Source: Rhizobiales bacterium Ga0077525
Lineage (GTDB): Bacteria; Pseudomonadota; Alphaproteobacteria; Rhizobiales; Xanthobacteraceae
NCBI GenBank assembly: GCA_001464835.1
Contig: LNDS01000053.1
Coordinates: 62,001 to 126,000 of the forward strand
Length of the DNA: 64,000 bases
Direction: 5' to 3'
This document shows, one piece after another, positions 35,431 to 44,166 of this stretch (positions are counted from its first letter, which is position 1; every line of letters begins with the position of its first letter). Under the pieces are notes generated by a model. It saw only the letters and a list, made by a program, of their open reading frames with translations. It did not search any database and was not told where the DNA came from. The position numbers and the translations under genes are program-made.

Positions 35431-35745
35431 CTAGAAGCGCGGCGGGCCGCCGGCGCCACCACGGCCGCCACGACCACCAGCGCCGCCAGGACCACCGGCA
35501 CCCGGACCGGCCGCGCCCGGCACGATCCGCGGCTTCATCGGCAGCAGGCCTTCGCGCTGCATTTTCTTGCGCGCCAGCTTGCGGGCGCGGCGGACGGCTT
35601 CAGCCTTTTCGCGCGCCTTCTTTTCCGACGGCTTTTCGTAGTGGCCGCGAAGCTTCATTTCGCGGAAGATACCCTCACGCTGCATCTTCTTTTTGAGCGC
35701 CTTGAGGGCCTGATCGACGTTGTTATCGCGGACGAGAACTTGCAC
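35431..35745 (-). CDS. rpsU: 30S ribosomal protein S21 (bS21) with Gly-rich tail
   Basis: A 104-residue protein. The first 70 residues are standard S21: [25 protein letters not shown] and the basic [15 protein letters not shown]. The last 30 residues are almost only Gly, Ala, Arg and Pro, a tail longer than the usual 70-residue form. The start is a GTG (35743-35745) with GGAG upstream, which explains why ATG-only calling would miss or mis-start it. It joins the small ribosomal subunit and helps mRNA binding. Confidence 0.92.
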   Translation of the reverse strand: MQVLVRDNNVDQALKALKKKMQREGIFREMKLRGHYEKPSEKKAREKAEAVRRARKLARKKMQREGLLPMKPRIVPGAAGPGAGGPGGAGGRGGRGGAGGPPRF

Positions 35746-35847
35746 GCATGCTCCTTCGTGGATCGAATTTCGGTCAAAAGCCAAGGATTGCCTAGGCAAA
35801 TCGGGCTCTTTGAGTCGGGTGGCTGTAGCAGAGATGTTTGGCGGAGT

Positions 35848-36480
35848 CTATTGGAACGCGCCAAAAACCGCGGTTTTGGCGACAGAAGGCGGCTCCGCCC
35901 CCTCCGCCCGCTCGAACAGGCCGCGCACCCAGTCATTGACCGTGCCGTCGATGACCAGATGCACCCGGTCGCTGGTGCCCCGGTTGGCAACCGAATGCGG
36001 GTCGGAAAGCCGTAAATACCAGGCGGAACCGGCCGCCATGGCGCAGCGGACGCCGTTGAGGCGGAAATCGACGCCGCCATTGGTCACGACCGGTATGTGG
36101 ATGCGGACGGTGCCATCCTCGAAGCATAGGTCGTGGTCGCGGTGTTCCTTGATGACCGAGCCGGGAGACAGCCGCATCAGCCGCACCGCCTGGAGCGGGC
36201 AGGCAAACGCCGCCAGCACCTCCCGCAGATAGGGCGCCGCCGCAAGCCACGGGGTGTCCTCGTAAGCCGGGCAGGTCGGGTCGGAATAGATCATCTGAAC
36301 CGGGTGGCGCGCCCCGTCCGGGCCGCGCAGCGGAATGACGCTCCAGTCGCCGTCATAGTTCTGGGTGACGAAATGGGCGATCCAGCCGCTGCCGGCGATC
36401 GCGGCCATATCGGCGGCCAGCCGGGCGGGATCGAAGGAGAGCGGCAGGTGCAGGCGGTCGGGGAAGGGAATGGGGCTCAA
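35848..36480 (-). CDS. Aspartyl/asparaginyl beta-hydroxylase-like protein
   Basis: A 210-residue protein of the Asp_Arg_Hydrox type 2-oxoglutarate/Fe(II) oxygenase family. The iron site can be read from KEHRDHDL (first His), the HIPVVTN strand, and DPHSVANRG (last His), and an Arg follows in DRVHLVI. It probably hydroxylates a protein or peptide residue. The start appears to be TTG at 36478-36480, with GGAG nine bases before it; the nearby upstream ATG is in another frame and stops immediately. It is in the same direction as GST but with a gap. Confidence 0.8.
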   Translation of the reverse strand: MSPIPFPDRLHLPLSFDPARLAADMAAIAGSGWIAHFVTQNYDGDWSVIPLRGPDGARHPVQMIYSDPTCPAYEDTPWLAAAPYLREVLAAFACPLQAVRLMRLSPGSVIKEHRDHDLCFEDGTVRIHIPVVTNGGVDFRLNGVRCAMAAGSAWYLRLSDPHSVANRGTSDRVHLVIDGTVNDWVRGLFERAEGAEPPSVAKTAVFGAFQ

Positions 36481-36528
36481 GGTTGCATCTCCGGCAGAAA
36501 TGCAACTATGGCACGAACAGACGAAAAT

Positions 36529-37188
36529 CTACACTTTTTCGTGCGGGACCCAGTGCAGGAACGGCTCGGCCTCCTTGAGGACGCGGGCATAGGACGGCCG
36601 CTCCTTGAGCCGGCCGAGATAGGCGGCGAGATGCGGATAGGCGCCGGCCAAAGGCGCGATCGCCAGGTCGGTGTAAAACAAGGCCGGCGCCGCCGCGCAG
36701 TCGGCCATCGTGAAACGGTCGCCTGCTGCGAAGGGCCGCGACGCCATGTTCTTCTCCGCCAGCGTGAACGCGATGTGCAGCAGGTCGCGCGCCTGTTCGA
36801 CGCCGAACGTGTCGCGCTTGCCCTCGGGCCGGATGCGGTCGGTGATGACCTTCTGCATCGGTACGTGGACGTTGAGATCGTAAAACCGGTCGGCTTCGCG
36901 CACGGCCGCGGCGCGTTCGGCATCTTCGGGCACGAGCTTCGTGAGGCCCGGATAGTGCAACGACAAATATTCGATGATGCTGGTCGACTCCGGCACCAGC
37001 CGGTCTCTCGCTGCATCGTGCAGCACCGGAAATTTGCCAACCGGCCAGATCTTCTTGAACGCGGCGAGCGATGCCGGATCGCCGAGATTGACGACATGCG
37101 GCGTGAACGGCGTGCCGTTCTCATAAAACGCGATGAGCGCCTTGTGGCAGAACGACGACAGCGGATGCAGATAAAGCGTCAGCGACAT
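36529..37188 (-). CDS. Glutathione S-transferase family protein
   Basis: A 219-residue protein with an N-terminal thioredoxin-like domain (LYLHPLSSFCHKALIAFYE, and VGKFPVLHD with the cis-Pro, ESTSIIEYL that binds glutathione) and an all-helical C-terminal domain with RFTMADCAAAP (N-capping box). It is a cytosolic GST of unassigned substrate. The gene lies 9 bases after purK on the minus strand, so it may be read with the purine genes. Confidence 0.88.
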   Translation of the reverse strand: MSLTLYLHPLSSFCHKALIAFYENGTPFTPHVVNLGDPASLAAFKKIWPVGKFPVLHDAARDRLVPESTSIIEYLSLHYPGLTKLVPEDAERAAAVREADRFYDLNVHVPMQKVITDRIRPEGKRDTFGVEQARDLLHIAFTLAEKNMASRPFAAGDRFTMADCAAAPALFYTDLAIAPLAGAYPHLAAYLGRLKERPSYARVLKEAEPFLHWVPHEKV

Positions 37189-37197
37189 GCTGCCTCG

Positions 37198-38274
37198 CTA
37201 CTTCGGATAGACCCGCGTGACGTGGCCCATCTTGCGGCCCGGCCGTGCTTCGGCTTTGCCATAAAGATGCACCGAAGTGCCTGGCGTCGCCAGCCATTCG
37301 CCGAGATCGTTGACCTCGCTGCCGATGAGATTGGTCATCTCGACCTTGCGGCCGAGCCGCAGCGGCTTGGCCAAGGGCCAGCCAGCGACCGCGCGGACGT
37401 GCTGCTCGAATTGCGACACCGTTGCGCCGTCCATGGTCCAGTGGCCGGAATTGTGAACGCGCGGCGCGATCTCGTTGACCAGCACGACCTGTTTCTTGCC
37501 CGTCTTGACCACGAACATCTCGACCGCGAACACGCCGACATAATCGAACGCTTTCGCAATCTTGGTGGCGATGCGTTTGGCCTCCGCCGCCAGCGCCGGC
37601 GATACCCTGGCCGGCACCGTCGAGATCTTCAGAATATGATCGCGGTGCTCGTTCTCGGTCACCTCGAAGCATTCGACCTTGCCGTCGGCGGAGCGCGCCG
37701 CGATCACCGAGACTTCGCGCTCGAACGCGACGAAGCCTTCGAGAATACACGGCGCGTTCTTCAATTTGCGCCACGCCGCATTGGCGTCGTCGCCGGGCAT
37801 GATCTTGACCTGGCCCTTGCCGTCGTAACCCATCGTCGTCGTCTTGAGCACCGCCGGCAGGCCGACCTTTTCGATGCCGGTCATCAGTTGCGACGCCGAA
37901 TGCACCGGCGCGTAGGGCGCGACCGCGATCTTCAAGCCGTCGATGAAATTCTTTTCGATCAGCCGGTCCTGCGTCAGTTCCAGCACATGCGGATCGGGAT
38001 AGACCGGCTTGCGCTTGGCGAGAAAGGCCGCGGTCTTGGCCGGAATGTTCTCGAACTCATAGGTGATGACATCGACGCTTGATGCGAATTTCGCCAGCGC
38101 GGCTTCGTCATCGTAAGCGGCGCAGGTCGAAGCGCGTGTCACTTCAAACGCGCCGGAGTTCTTTTCCGGCGAATAGATATGGCAATGCAGGCCAAGCCTT
38201 GCTGCCGCGAGCGCCAGCATGCGGCCGAGCTGGCCGCCGCCGAGAATGCCGATCGTTGAGCCGGGCTTGAGCAA
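37198..38274 (-). CDS. purK: N5-carboxyaminoimidazole ribonucleotide synthase
   Basis: A 358-residue ATP-grasp enzyme. IGILGGGQLGRML opens the protein, and GYDGKGQ, EGFVAFEREVSVI and NEIAPRVHNSGHWT mark the ATP-grasp core. It makes N5-CAIR from AIR, bicarbonate and ATP in purine synthesis. The start is TTG at 38272-38274, three bases after the purE stop, so it is translated from the purE ribosome path. Some tools may choose the ATT at 38277 instead. Confidence 0.94.
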   Translation of the reverse strand: MLKPGSTIGILGGGQLGRMLALAAARLGLHCHIYSPEKNSGAFEVTRASTCAAYDDEAALAKFASSVDVITYEFENIPAKTAAFLAKRKPVYPDPHVLELTQDRLIEKNFIDGLKIAVAPYAPVHSASQLMTGIEKVGLPAVLKTTTMGYDGKGQVKIMPGDDANAAWRKLKNAPCILEGFVAFEREVSVIAARSADGKVECFEVTENEHRDHILKISTVPARVSPALAAEAKRIATKIAKAFDYVGVFAVEMFVVKTGKKQVVLVNEIAPRVHNSGHWTMDGATVSQFEQHVRAVAGWPLAKPLRLGRKVEMTNLIGSEVNDLGEWLATPGTSVHLYGKAEARPGRKMGHVTRVYPK

Positions 38275-38277
38275 AAT

Positions 38278-38763
38278 TCAGTCTTTCGGCTTCTTTGCGA
38301 CCGACTTGGTCTGTCTGGCGCGCCAGGCATCGAGCCGTTTGGCGACGGCCTTGTCCGACAGCGCCAAAATCGCCGCGGCGAGCAGCGCCGCATTGATCGC
38401 GCCAGCCTTGCCGATGGCCAAAGTGCCGACCGGAATGCCGCCCGGCATTTGCAGGATCGACAGCAGCGAATCCTTGCCCTCCAGCGCATGCGTGTTCATC
38501 GGCACGCCGAGCACTGGCAGGCTGGTCATCGACGCCGCCATGCCCGGCAAATGCGCGGCACCGCCGGCGCCGGCGATCACCACCTTGAAGCCCTTGTCGC
38601 GCGCGCCATGGGCGAAATCGTACAGCCGCTTCGGCGTGCGATGCGCCGAGACGATCAGCGCCTCGTAGCCGATCTTGAGCGCATCGAGCGTCTCGGAGGT
38701 ATGCTTCATCGTGGCCCAGTCGGATTGACTGCCCATGATGATTGCGACCGGTTTTGTAGCCAT
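38278..38763 (-). CDS. purE: N5-CAIR mutase
   Basis: A 161-residue class I PurE. Family motifs are [22 protein letters not shown] and [13 protein letters not shown]. It converts N5-CAIR to CAIR. It is the first gene of purEK, with the GST following on the same strand. The ATG is at 38761-38763. Confidence 0.95.
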   Translation of the reverse strand: MATKPVAIIMGSQSDWATMKHTSETLDALKIGYEALIVSAHRTPKRLYDFAHGARDKGFKVVIAGAGGAAHLPGMAASMTSLPVLGVPMNTHALEGKDSLLSILQMPGGIPVGTLAIGKAGAINAALLAAAILALSDKAVAKRLDAWRARQTKSVAKKPKD

Positions 38764-38913
38764 ATGATTAAGCGCCCCTGATCCACCGCCCCGGCGGAAG
38801 GAAGCGGCGGATTATAGGTCTGGAACCCCCGCTGGCAAGGTGAATTGCCCGTGTGGAACGCGCTATAGTGTCAGCGGTTGTGGAAGAATCGGAAGCGCAG
38901 AACGGGATTCCCC

Positions 38914-39519
38914 TTGAGCGTCCAAAACGCCGAAAGTCTGGACAATTTGCTGGCGACGCCGGCCGACCGGCTGCTGGCCGAAGTCGAGCAGTTGCGCCGC
39001 GACCTGTGCGAGGCGAACCGCAAGATCGCCGAACTGGAAGCGCGCGCCGACGTCGATCCCTTGCTCGACATTCTCAACCGGCGCGGCTTCGAGCGTGAAC
39101 TGGTGCGCTCGCTGGCCTATGTCCTTCGCTACGGCACCAGCGCCGCGCTGTTGTTCATCGATCTCGACGGCTTTAAAGGCGTCAACGATCAACATGGCCA
39201 CGCCGCCGGCGATGCGCTGCTCAAGGCGGTCGCGGCGGCGCTGAGCCGGCACGTGCGTGCGTCCGACGTGGTGGCGCGGCTCGGCGGTGACGAATTCGGC
39301 GTCCTGATGTGGAATCTCGACGCCGCGAGCGCCGACGCCAAGGCGGCCGAGGTGGAAAACCTGATCGCGGGCTTGCGCGCCGAACACGGCGGCGCGGCCT
39401 TGTCGGTCGGCGCCAGCGCTGGCGCGGTTGCGCTCGATCCGGGCGCCACGGCGGCGGCGATCATCGATGCCGCCGACAAGGCGATGTATGCGCGGAAGCG
39501 GGCGCGGCGGGGTGGCTAA
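38914..39519 (+). CDS. GGDEF-domain diguanylate cyclase
   Basis: A soluble protein of about 201 residues. A short coiled coil (LLAEVEQLRRDLCEANRKIAEL) leads into a complete GGDEF domain with RADVDPLLDILNRRGFE, the phosphate loop, LGGDEFGVL and a product-inhibition I-site RASD placed five residues before GGDEF. It should make cyclic di-GMP from GTP and be feedback-inhibited. No sensory domain is attached. The start is uncertain: no ATG exists and TTG at 38914 or 38878 are the candidates. It ends in repeat copy 2. Confidence 0.87.
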   Translation: MSVQNAESLDNLLATPADRLLAEVEQLRRDLCEANRKIAELEARADVDPLLDILNRRGFERELVRSLAYVLRYGTSAALLFIDLDGFKGVNDQHGHAAGDALLKAVAAALSRHVRASDVVARLGGDEFGVLMWNLDAASADAKAAEVENLIAGLRAEHGGAALSVGASAGAVALDPGATAAAIIDAADKAMYARKRARRGG

Positions 39520-39525
39520 TCTCCC

Positions 39526-39621
39526 TTGTCGTCCCCGCGCAGGCGGGGACCCAGTAATCCCGGTTTTCGTTTTACAAGGCAGGCAGGGGGTACTGGATAC
39601 CCGCATTCGCGGGTATGACAG
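39526..39621. repeat. Intergenic palindromic repeat, copy 2
   Basis: Left arm TTGTCGTCCCCGCGCAGGC followed by GGGGACCCAGTA; right arm TACTGGATACCCGC-ATTC-GCGGGTATGACAG. It fills the gap between the converging diguanylate cyclase and DUF465 genes. Confidence 0.85.
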
Positions 39622-39828
39622 CTACGCAATAATATCCGGGGTGATCTGGTCTTCGATCTGGCGGATCTTGTCACGCAAGACCAGCTTGCGCTTTTTCAGC
39701 CGCTGCACCTGGATCAGGTCGGAACCGGGCGACGACACCAGCGCGTCGATCGCGGCGTCGAGGTCGCGGTGCTCCTGTTGCAGGCGCGCCAGTTGCTCAC
39801 GCAAGGCGACTTCTTCGTTGTCGTTCAT
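39622..39828 (-). CDS. DUF465 (YdcH) family protein, copy 1
   Basis: A 68-residue coiled-coil protein. The DUF465 pattern is LREQLARLQQEHRDLDAAID, then VQRLKKRKLVLRDKIRQIED. It is paralogous to the next gene, from which it diverges. Function is unknown. ATG 39826-39828 is chosen over an in-frame GTG six bases upstream. Confidence 0.83.
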   Translation of the reverse strand: MNDNEEVALREQLARLQQEHRDLDAAIDALVSSPGSDLIQVQRLKKRKLVLRDKIRQIEDQITPDIIA

Positions 39829-40119
39829 CGCCACCGCTTGCTGCTTGCCGTCCGGCCACAGGGAACCTTGCGAGGTATTGGGGGACGCAAGCGACCGGAA
39901 TTATTGCGTTTTCCACAGGACGCTTCAAGCCGGGCGAAAATACCTCCCCGATCAAGGACTTCGGTTCCAATATTGATCGTTCGCTAACCTTGGCTTTACC
40001 GTCGCCCTTGCGCCCCGTTTGGGCTAGACTTACATCCATCGTGTTGCGTTATTTGAGAGCGTGCCAAATCAAAAGACCAGCATCATCATCCCAAACCAGA
40101 GATTGAGGAGACATTCGGC

Positions 40120-40305
40120 ATGTCGCTGCAATCGCATCTTGCGGAACTTGAAAAAAAGCACCGGGCACTCAGCGAACAAATAAACGATTGCCAAGCGCAC
40201 CCTGCGGTCGACGATCTGGAAGTTGTGGAACTCAAACGGCGTAAATTGCTGCTCAAGGACGAAATCGAACGTCTGCGGCATAATGGGCACGACAGTCTGC
40301 ACTGA
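40120..40305 (+). CDS. DUF465 (YdcH) family protein, copy 2
   Basis: A 61-residue coiled coil starting MSLQSHLAELEKKHRAL and ending ELKRRKLLLKDEIERL. It aligns with copy 1, most clearly at the LKxRKLxLxDxI stretch. GAGGAG precedes the ATG at good spacing. A strong terminator follows. The 290-base gap between the two copies contains no other gene that I can support. Confidence 0.87.
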   Translation: MSLQSHLAELEKKHRALSEQINDCQAHPAVDDLEVVELKRRKLLLKDEIERLRHNGHDSLH

Positions 40306-40337
40306 TCGGGCCGAATCCAATTTGACATTTACGGCTT

Positions 40338-40378
40338 AACCGCCGGCGCGCGCCTTGATAGGCGCGGCCGGCGGTTTT
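40338..40378 (+). terminator. Rho-independent terminator after DUF465 copy 2
   Basis: A long stem AACCGCCGGC-(G bulge)-CGCGCC / GGCGCG-GCCGGCGGTT with TTGATA loop and TTTT at its end, 33 bases after the stop. Confidence 0.9.
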
Positions 40379-40517
40379 GTTTTGCGGTTCGCCGCCGCCC
40401 GTGCCGACCACCTGCTCAGTTCGCCGAAGTCTCATTTGCCAAAGCCCCGATCTGGCCGTATTTTCAGGCTTCGCTTCGGCGATGTTCGATCCGCATTGCA
40501 AGACCGAAAGGGCAGCC

Positions 40518-40832
40518 ATGACACACCCGCGATTTGGCCTGCAATTTTGCCGCCGCAACCGGATCGCCGCCGGCGCGATCGGTATCCTTATGCTGGCCGG
40601 CAGCGCGGCGCAGGCTTTCACGTTTAACGACCAGCCCAGCACCGGCAGCAGCAATGGCGCCAAATTCACCGATCCCGCCGACCGCACGAAATCGCGTATG
40701 ACCGGCGACAGCGGCGACAAGACCACGCTCCGCAACGGCAACACCACGCTGCAATTCGGCACCCGCGAATCGTCCGACTATCGCAGCCCCGCGGATCGTT
40801 ATTTCAATCCGAACGTGTTGATGGGGCGGTAG
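40518..40832 (+). CDS. Small exported hypothetical protein
   Basis: A 104-residue protein with a signal peptide (hydrophobic run IAAGAIGILMLAGSAAQA, cleavage about residue 34). The mature part of about 70 residues is polar and has no recognisable fold; it is Asp/Ser/Thr/Arg-rich. ATG 40518 follows AAAGGG; the frame is open further upstream but without signal-peptide sense. Family unknown. Confidence 0.65.
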   Translation: MTHPRFGLQFCRRNRIAAGAIGILMLAGSAAQAFTFNDQPSTGSSNGAKFTDPADRTKSRMTGDSGDKTTLRNGNTTLQFGTRESSDYRSPADRYFNPNVLMGR

Positions 40833-40844
40833 GGGCTTTAAGCC

Positions 40845-41591
40845 TCACTTCTTCCTTGTCATGAACGCCATGAACGCGGCCTGCGCGTCGGGCGAGCGCA
40901 ACCGCACCTTAAAGGCTTCGGCTTCCTCGTCGATGCGCGCCACGATCTCGTCGGGCGAGCCGCGCATCAACAGCCGCGACACCAGCACGCCTTGCGGCGG
41001 CAGGCCTGCGATTCTGTGCGCGGCGGCCAAGCCTTGCGCGTCGGTCGCGGCCGCATCGACGACGAGGTTGACGATGCCGGCCTCCTTGGCCTCCTGCGCG
41101 TTCAGCGGCTGGCCCATCACCAGCAGCGAAAACGCGCGGGCGTGTCCCATCAGCCGCGGCGCGATCAGGCTCGAAGCGGCTTCCGGCACCAGACCGAGCG
41201 CGACGAACGGCGTCGACAGTTTCGCCTCGTGCCCGGCGACGACATAATCGCAATGCATCAGCATCGTCGTGCCGACGCCGACGGCGTTGCCGTTGACGGC
41301 GGCGACGATTGGCTTTTCGCAGCGCGCCAGCGCATAGAGGAAATTCAGGATCGGCTGGCCGAGGCCGCCGCCCTGCGCCGCTTTCATGAAGTCGCCGATG
41401 TCGTTGCCGGCGCAGTACACATTTGGCCCGCCGGCGAACATCAGGCAGCGGATGGCGCTGTTGGTGGCGGCATTGCCGATGGCCTGTGCCATCGCCTCGT
41501 ACATGGGCAGCGTCAGCGCGTTCTTCTTGTCGAGCCGGTTCATCCGGATGATGCGGACCGGGCCGTCGTCGGTGATGAGGATGTCGGGCAT
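40845..41591 (-). CDS. Enoyl-CoA hydratase/isomerase family protein
   Basis: A 248-residue crotonase-fold protein. The oxyanion-hole regions are CAGNDIGDFM and NGNAVGVGTTMLMHCDYV, and the active-site glutamate candidate lies in LVPEAASSL. It acts on acyl-CoA thioesters in fatty-acid or aromatic-acid breakdown. It follows the Bug-receptor gene with its start about 50 bases downstream of that gene's stop, and precedes nothing on its strand. ATG 41589-41591 has GAGCGAG before it; a second ATG at 41618 is possible. Confidence 0.86.
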   Translation of the reverse strand: MPDILITDDGPVRIIRMNRLDKKNALTLPMYEAMAQAIGNAATNSAIRCLMFAGGPNVYCAGNDIGDFMKAAQGGGLGQPILNFLYALARCEKPIVAAVNGNAVGVGTTMLMHCDYVVAGHEAKLSTPFVALGLVPEAASSLIAPRLMGHARAFSLLVMGQPLNAQEAKEAGIVNLVVDAAATDAQGLAAAHRIAGLPPQGVLVSRLLMRGSPDEIVARIDEEAEAFKVRLRSPDAQAAFMAFMTRKK

Positions 41592-41640
41592 GCGGCTCGC
41601 TCCAATGGGCTGCGCCATACTAGCGGATTGACGGACGCAG

Positions 41641-42603
41641 TCACTTCTTGATCGCCGCGACCACCGCCTTCCAGCGGCTGATTTCCAGATTGACGAATTC
41701 GGTGAATTCTTCACGGCTCATGGGCAGTGGCGAAATGCCTTGCCGCTGCAGCGCAGTCTGCATCTCCGGCGAAGCTATCGCACGCGCGGCGGCCTTCTCG
41801 ATTGTCTGCATCACCGGCGCCGTCACGCCCTTCGGCGCGAACAGTCCGACCCACAGGCGAATATCGAAGCCCGGGAAACCGGCCTCGGCCATCGTAGGCA
41901 CTGCTGGCAGCAGTCCGGCGCGTGCTGGGCCCGTCGTTGCCAAAGCGATCAATTGCCCCGACTGCACCGCGCCAAGCACGGATGGTATCGGCGCGAACCA
42001 TGCATCGACCTGGCCGCCGAGCAGATCCTTCAGCGCGTCGCCGCCGCCGCGATAGCTGACCGCGAGCATCGTCGCGCCGGTACGCAGATCGAAGGCGACG
42101 CCGGCCAGATGCGATGACGAGCCGACGCCGACCGTGGCGTAGCTCAGCGCATTCGGCTTGGTCCGCGCCCGCTCAACGAACTCGGCCAGTGTCGACACGC
42201 CGAGCGCTGGCCGCACCACCAGGACGTTCTCGTTGGCGCCAATGGCCGCGACAGCAACAATATCCCTGCCGAACTTGACGCCGAATTCCGGAAACAGCGA
42301 ATGATTGACCGCCAGCGGCGTGGCGGCGATCAGAAACGTCGTGCCGTCGGCTTCGGCGCTGGCGACATCCTGTGTGGCGATATTGCCGGAAGCGCCAGTC
42401 TTGTTCTCGACGATGACGCGCTGGCCGAGATCTTTGGAAATCTCATCGGCGAGCGTGCGGGCAATCACGTCGGTCGGCCCGCCGGTGCCGAAGCCGAGAA
42501 TGAATCTGACAGGCTTGTTCGGAAAATTTTGCGCGGCGGCGCCGGTCGCTGTGACGGCGGCCAGCAGAAGGATGGCGGCAATTTTTTGACCGAAGGACTT
42601 CAC
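41641..42603 (-). CDS. Bug-family (tripartite tricarboxylate) solute-binding protein
   Basis: A 320-residue periplasmic binding protein. A signal peptide (to AAAQN near residue 25) is followed by the Bug signature PNKPVRFILGFGTGGPTDVIAR, NKTGASGNIA and VPTMAEAGFPGFDI. Bug proteins bind carboxylates, aromatic acids or other small anions. No membrane components of a tripartite transporter are next to it, as is usual for orphan Bug genes. GTG at 42603 is preferred because AGGAAG lies at the right distance; GTG 42612 is an alternative. Confidence 0.85.
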   Translation of the reverse strand: MKSFGQKIAAILLLAAVTATGAAAQNFPNKPVRFILGFGTGGPTDVIARTLADEISKDLGQRVIVENKTGASGNIATQDVASAEADGTTFLIAATPLAVNHSLFPEFGVKFGRDIVAVAAIGANENVLVVRPALGVSTLAEFVERARTKPNALSYATVGVGSSSHLAGVAFDLRTGATMLAVSYRGGGDALKDLLGGQVDAWFAPIPSVLGAVQSGQLIALATTGPARAGLLPAVPTMAEAGFPGFDIRLWVGLFAPKGVTAPVMQTIEKAAARAIASPEMQTALQRQGISPLPMSREEFTEFVNLEISRWKAVVAAIKK

Positions 42604-42619
42604 GGTTCGCACTTCCTCG

Positions 42620-44092
42620 TTAGCCGCCGCTCTTGGTCAATTCATTGCGCAACTGGTCTCTGAGAATCTTGCCGGCGCTGTTGCGCGGGATCACGGCAAT
42701 CGAGCGGATCACGGTCGGCGCGCCGATCATCGGCGCGGCGAAGCAGCGCTTCATGATCTCCGTCATGTTGACGTTTTGATCGGCGACGATCGCGGCCCAT
42801 ACCTGCGGCAGTGCCGATTTGATATCGACGCTGAACACGGCGGCGTCGCGCACGCCTTCGCATTGCATCAGGATGTTCTCAAAGCGGTCCGGCGAAATCT
42901 TGTTGCCGCCGATATTGATCAATTCGGTCGAGCGACCGGACACTACCAGCATGCCGTTGTTCAGCAGCCGGCCGAAGTCGCCGGGGAAGAACGGGACAGG
43001 TGTCGCAACCTGCCGCATGCCCGGCGTATAGGCCGGCGCCAGGCCCAAAGTGTTGATACGGATATTGCCGTCGCGCCCGGCCGGCACGCGCTTGTTGTCG
43101 TCGTCGACGACGTCGACCGAAGCCCAAGGCACCACGAAGCCAACCGCGCCTTCGCCGCGCGCTTCGCCGAGTTGCTCGACCGGCGCGAAGGCCACGGTGC
43201 CCGCTTCGGTCGAGGCATAGGCGCTGACGATCTCCGACGAGACGCAGGCGCGCGTCCGTTGCAGCAGCACGTCGGAGATCAGCGCGCCGCCGGCCTGGAT
43301 TTCGCGCAGGCCGCTCAAGCCGCCGTAATTCTTCGACAACACATCGACAATGCCGCTGAGCTGGAATACCGAAATGATGGCAAGATCGACCTTGAAGTAG
43401 GACATCACCGGCACCGAAGTCCCGGCGCTGTTCGAGAAACAAACCATCTTCCCGTAAACCAAGGCCGAAAACGCGATGGCGAAACCGAAATGCGAGCGCA
43501 ACTGCGGCCCGCAATAGATGCGCTCGCTGGCGGCGAAACGGCCACGAAGCGAATAGGTCGTCAGGCGATGCCAGAGGATCTGCGAATCCATCGCGATCGG
43601 CTTCGGCATGCCGGTGGTGCCCGACGACAGCGCGACGCGGCACAGGTCGTGGGCGCGGAAGGCGTTGTCGCCGGCGCGCATGATGGATGCGCGGTGGGTG
43701 AACCAGGTCGGATCGACCAGGATGGCGCTGCCGGCAAATTTGGCCGGCGGCGTGCCATCATGCAGCACCGCTCCCAGGTCGCTGCCGGCGAATACGGCTA
43801 CTTCATCCGCCGACAACGAAACCGAGGCGACGCCCAACCGGTACAAAGCGGCGACCAGGCAAAGGTGCCAGACCGGGTCGGTAATGATCAATCCGGCGAG
43901 CGAGCCGGGGCGCAGGCCGGCATTTTCGCAAGCGGCTGTGGCGGCGAAGATGGCGTCGGCCAGTTGCGCATAGGTCAGCACGCCGCTCTCCAGCCCGATC
44001 GCGGGGCTGTGCGGCGATTTGGATGCGTGAAACAGCACCGCGTCGACAAACGACACGAGTTTTTCCGGCGCAACCGGCGGAGCGTCAAGCAT
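42620..44092 (-). CDS. AMP-dependent acyl-CoA/aryl-acid ligase family protein
   Basis: A 490-residue member of the ANL adenylate-forming family. The P-loop ALSSGTTGMPKP, AYASTEAG, the hinge GDFGRLLNNGMLVVSGRS and the catalytic Lys segment RNSAGKILR are present. The P-loop ends in Pro where Gly is usual. It likely activates a carboxylic acid to its CoA ester. It sits upstream of the Bug receptor and crotonase in one direction, so the three may import and degrade one compound. Confidence 0.82.
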   Translation of the reverse strand: MLDAPPVAPEKLVSFVDAVLFHASKSPHSPAIGLESGVLTYAQLADAIFAATAACENAGLRPGSLAGLIITDPVWHLCLVAALYRLGVASVSLSADEVAVFAGSDLGAVLHDGTPPAKFAGSAILVDPTWFTHRASIMRAGDNAFRAHDLCRVALSSGTTGMPKPIAMDSQILWHRLTTYSLRGRFAASERIYCGPQLRSHFGFAIAFSALVYGKMVCFSNSAGTSVPVMSYFKVDLAIISVFQLSGIVDVLSKNYGGLSGLREIQAGGALISDVLLQRTRACVSSEIVSAYASTEAGTVAFAPVEQLGEARGEGAVGFVVPWASVDVVDDDNKRVPAGRDGNIRINTLGLAPAYTPGMRQVATPVPFFPGDFGRLLNNGMLVVSGRSTELINIGGNKISPDRFENILMQCEGVRDAAVFSVDIKSALPQVWAAIVADQNVNMTEIMKRCFAAPMIGAPTVIRSIAVIPRNSAGKILRDQLRNELTKSGG

Positions 44093-44166
44093 GGTCAATC
44101 CCACAAACAAAGCGGCCCGGCACCAAGGCGCCGGGCCACCGTCATAACTTTCCGCGCCGCGGAGGG

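Noticed and set aside
36133..38082. A long plus-strand frame (649 codons) opposite the hydroxylase, GST and purK genes
   Set aside because: It is a high-GC antisense shadow; the minus-strand genes show clear family motifs.
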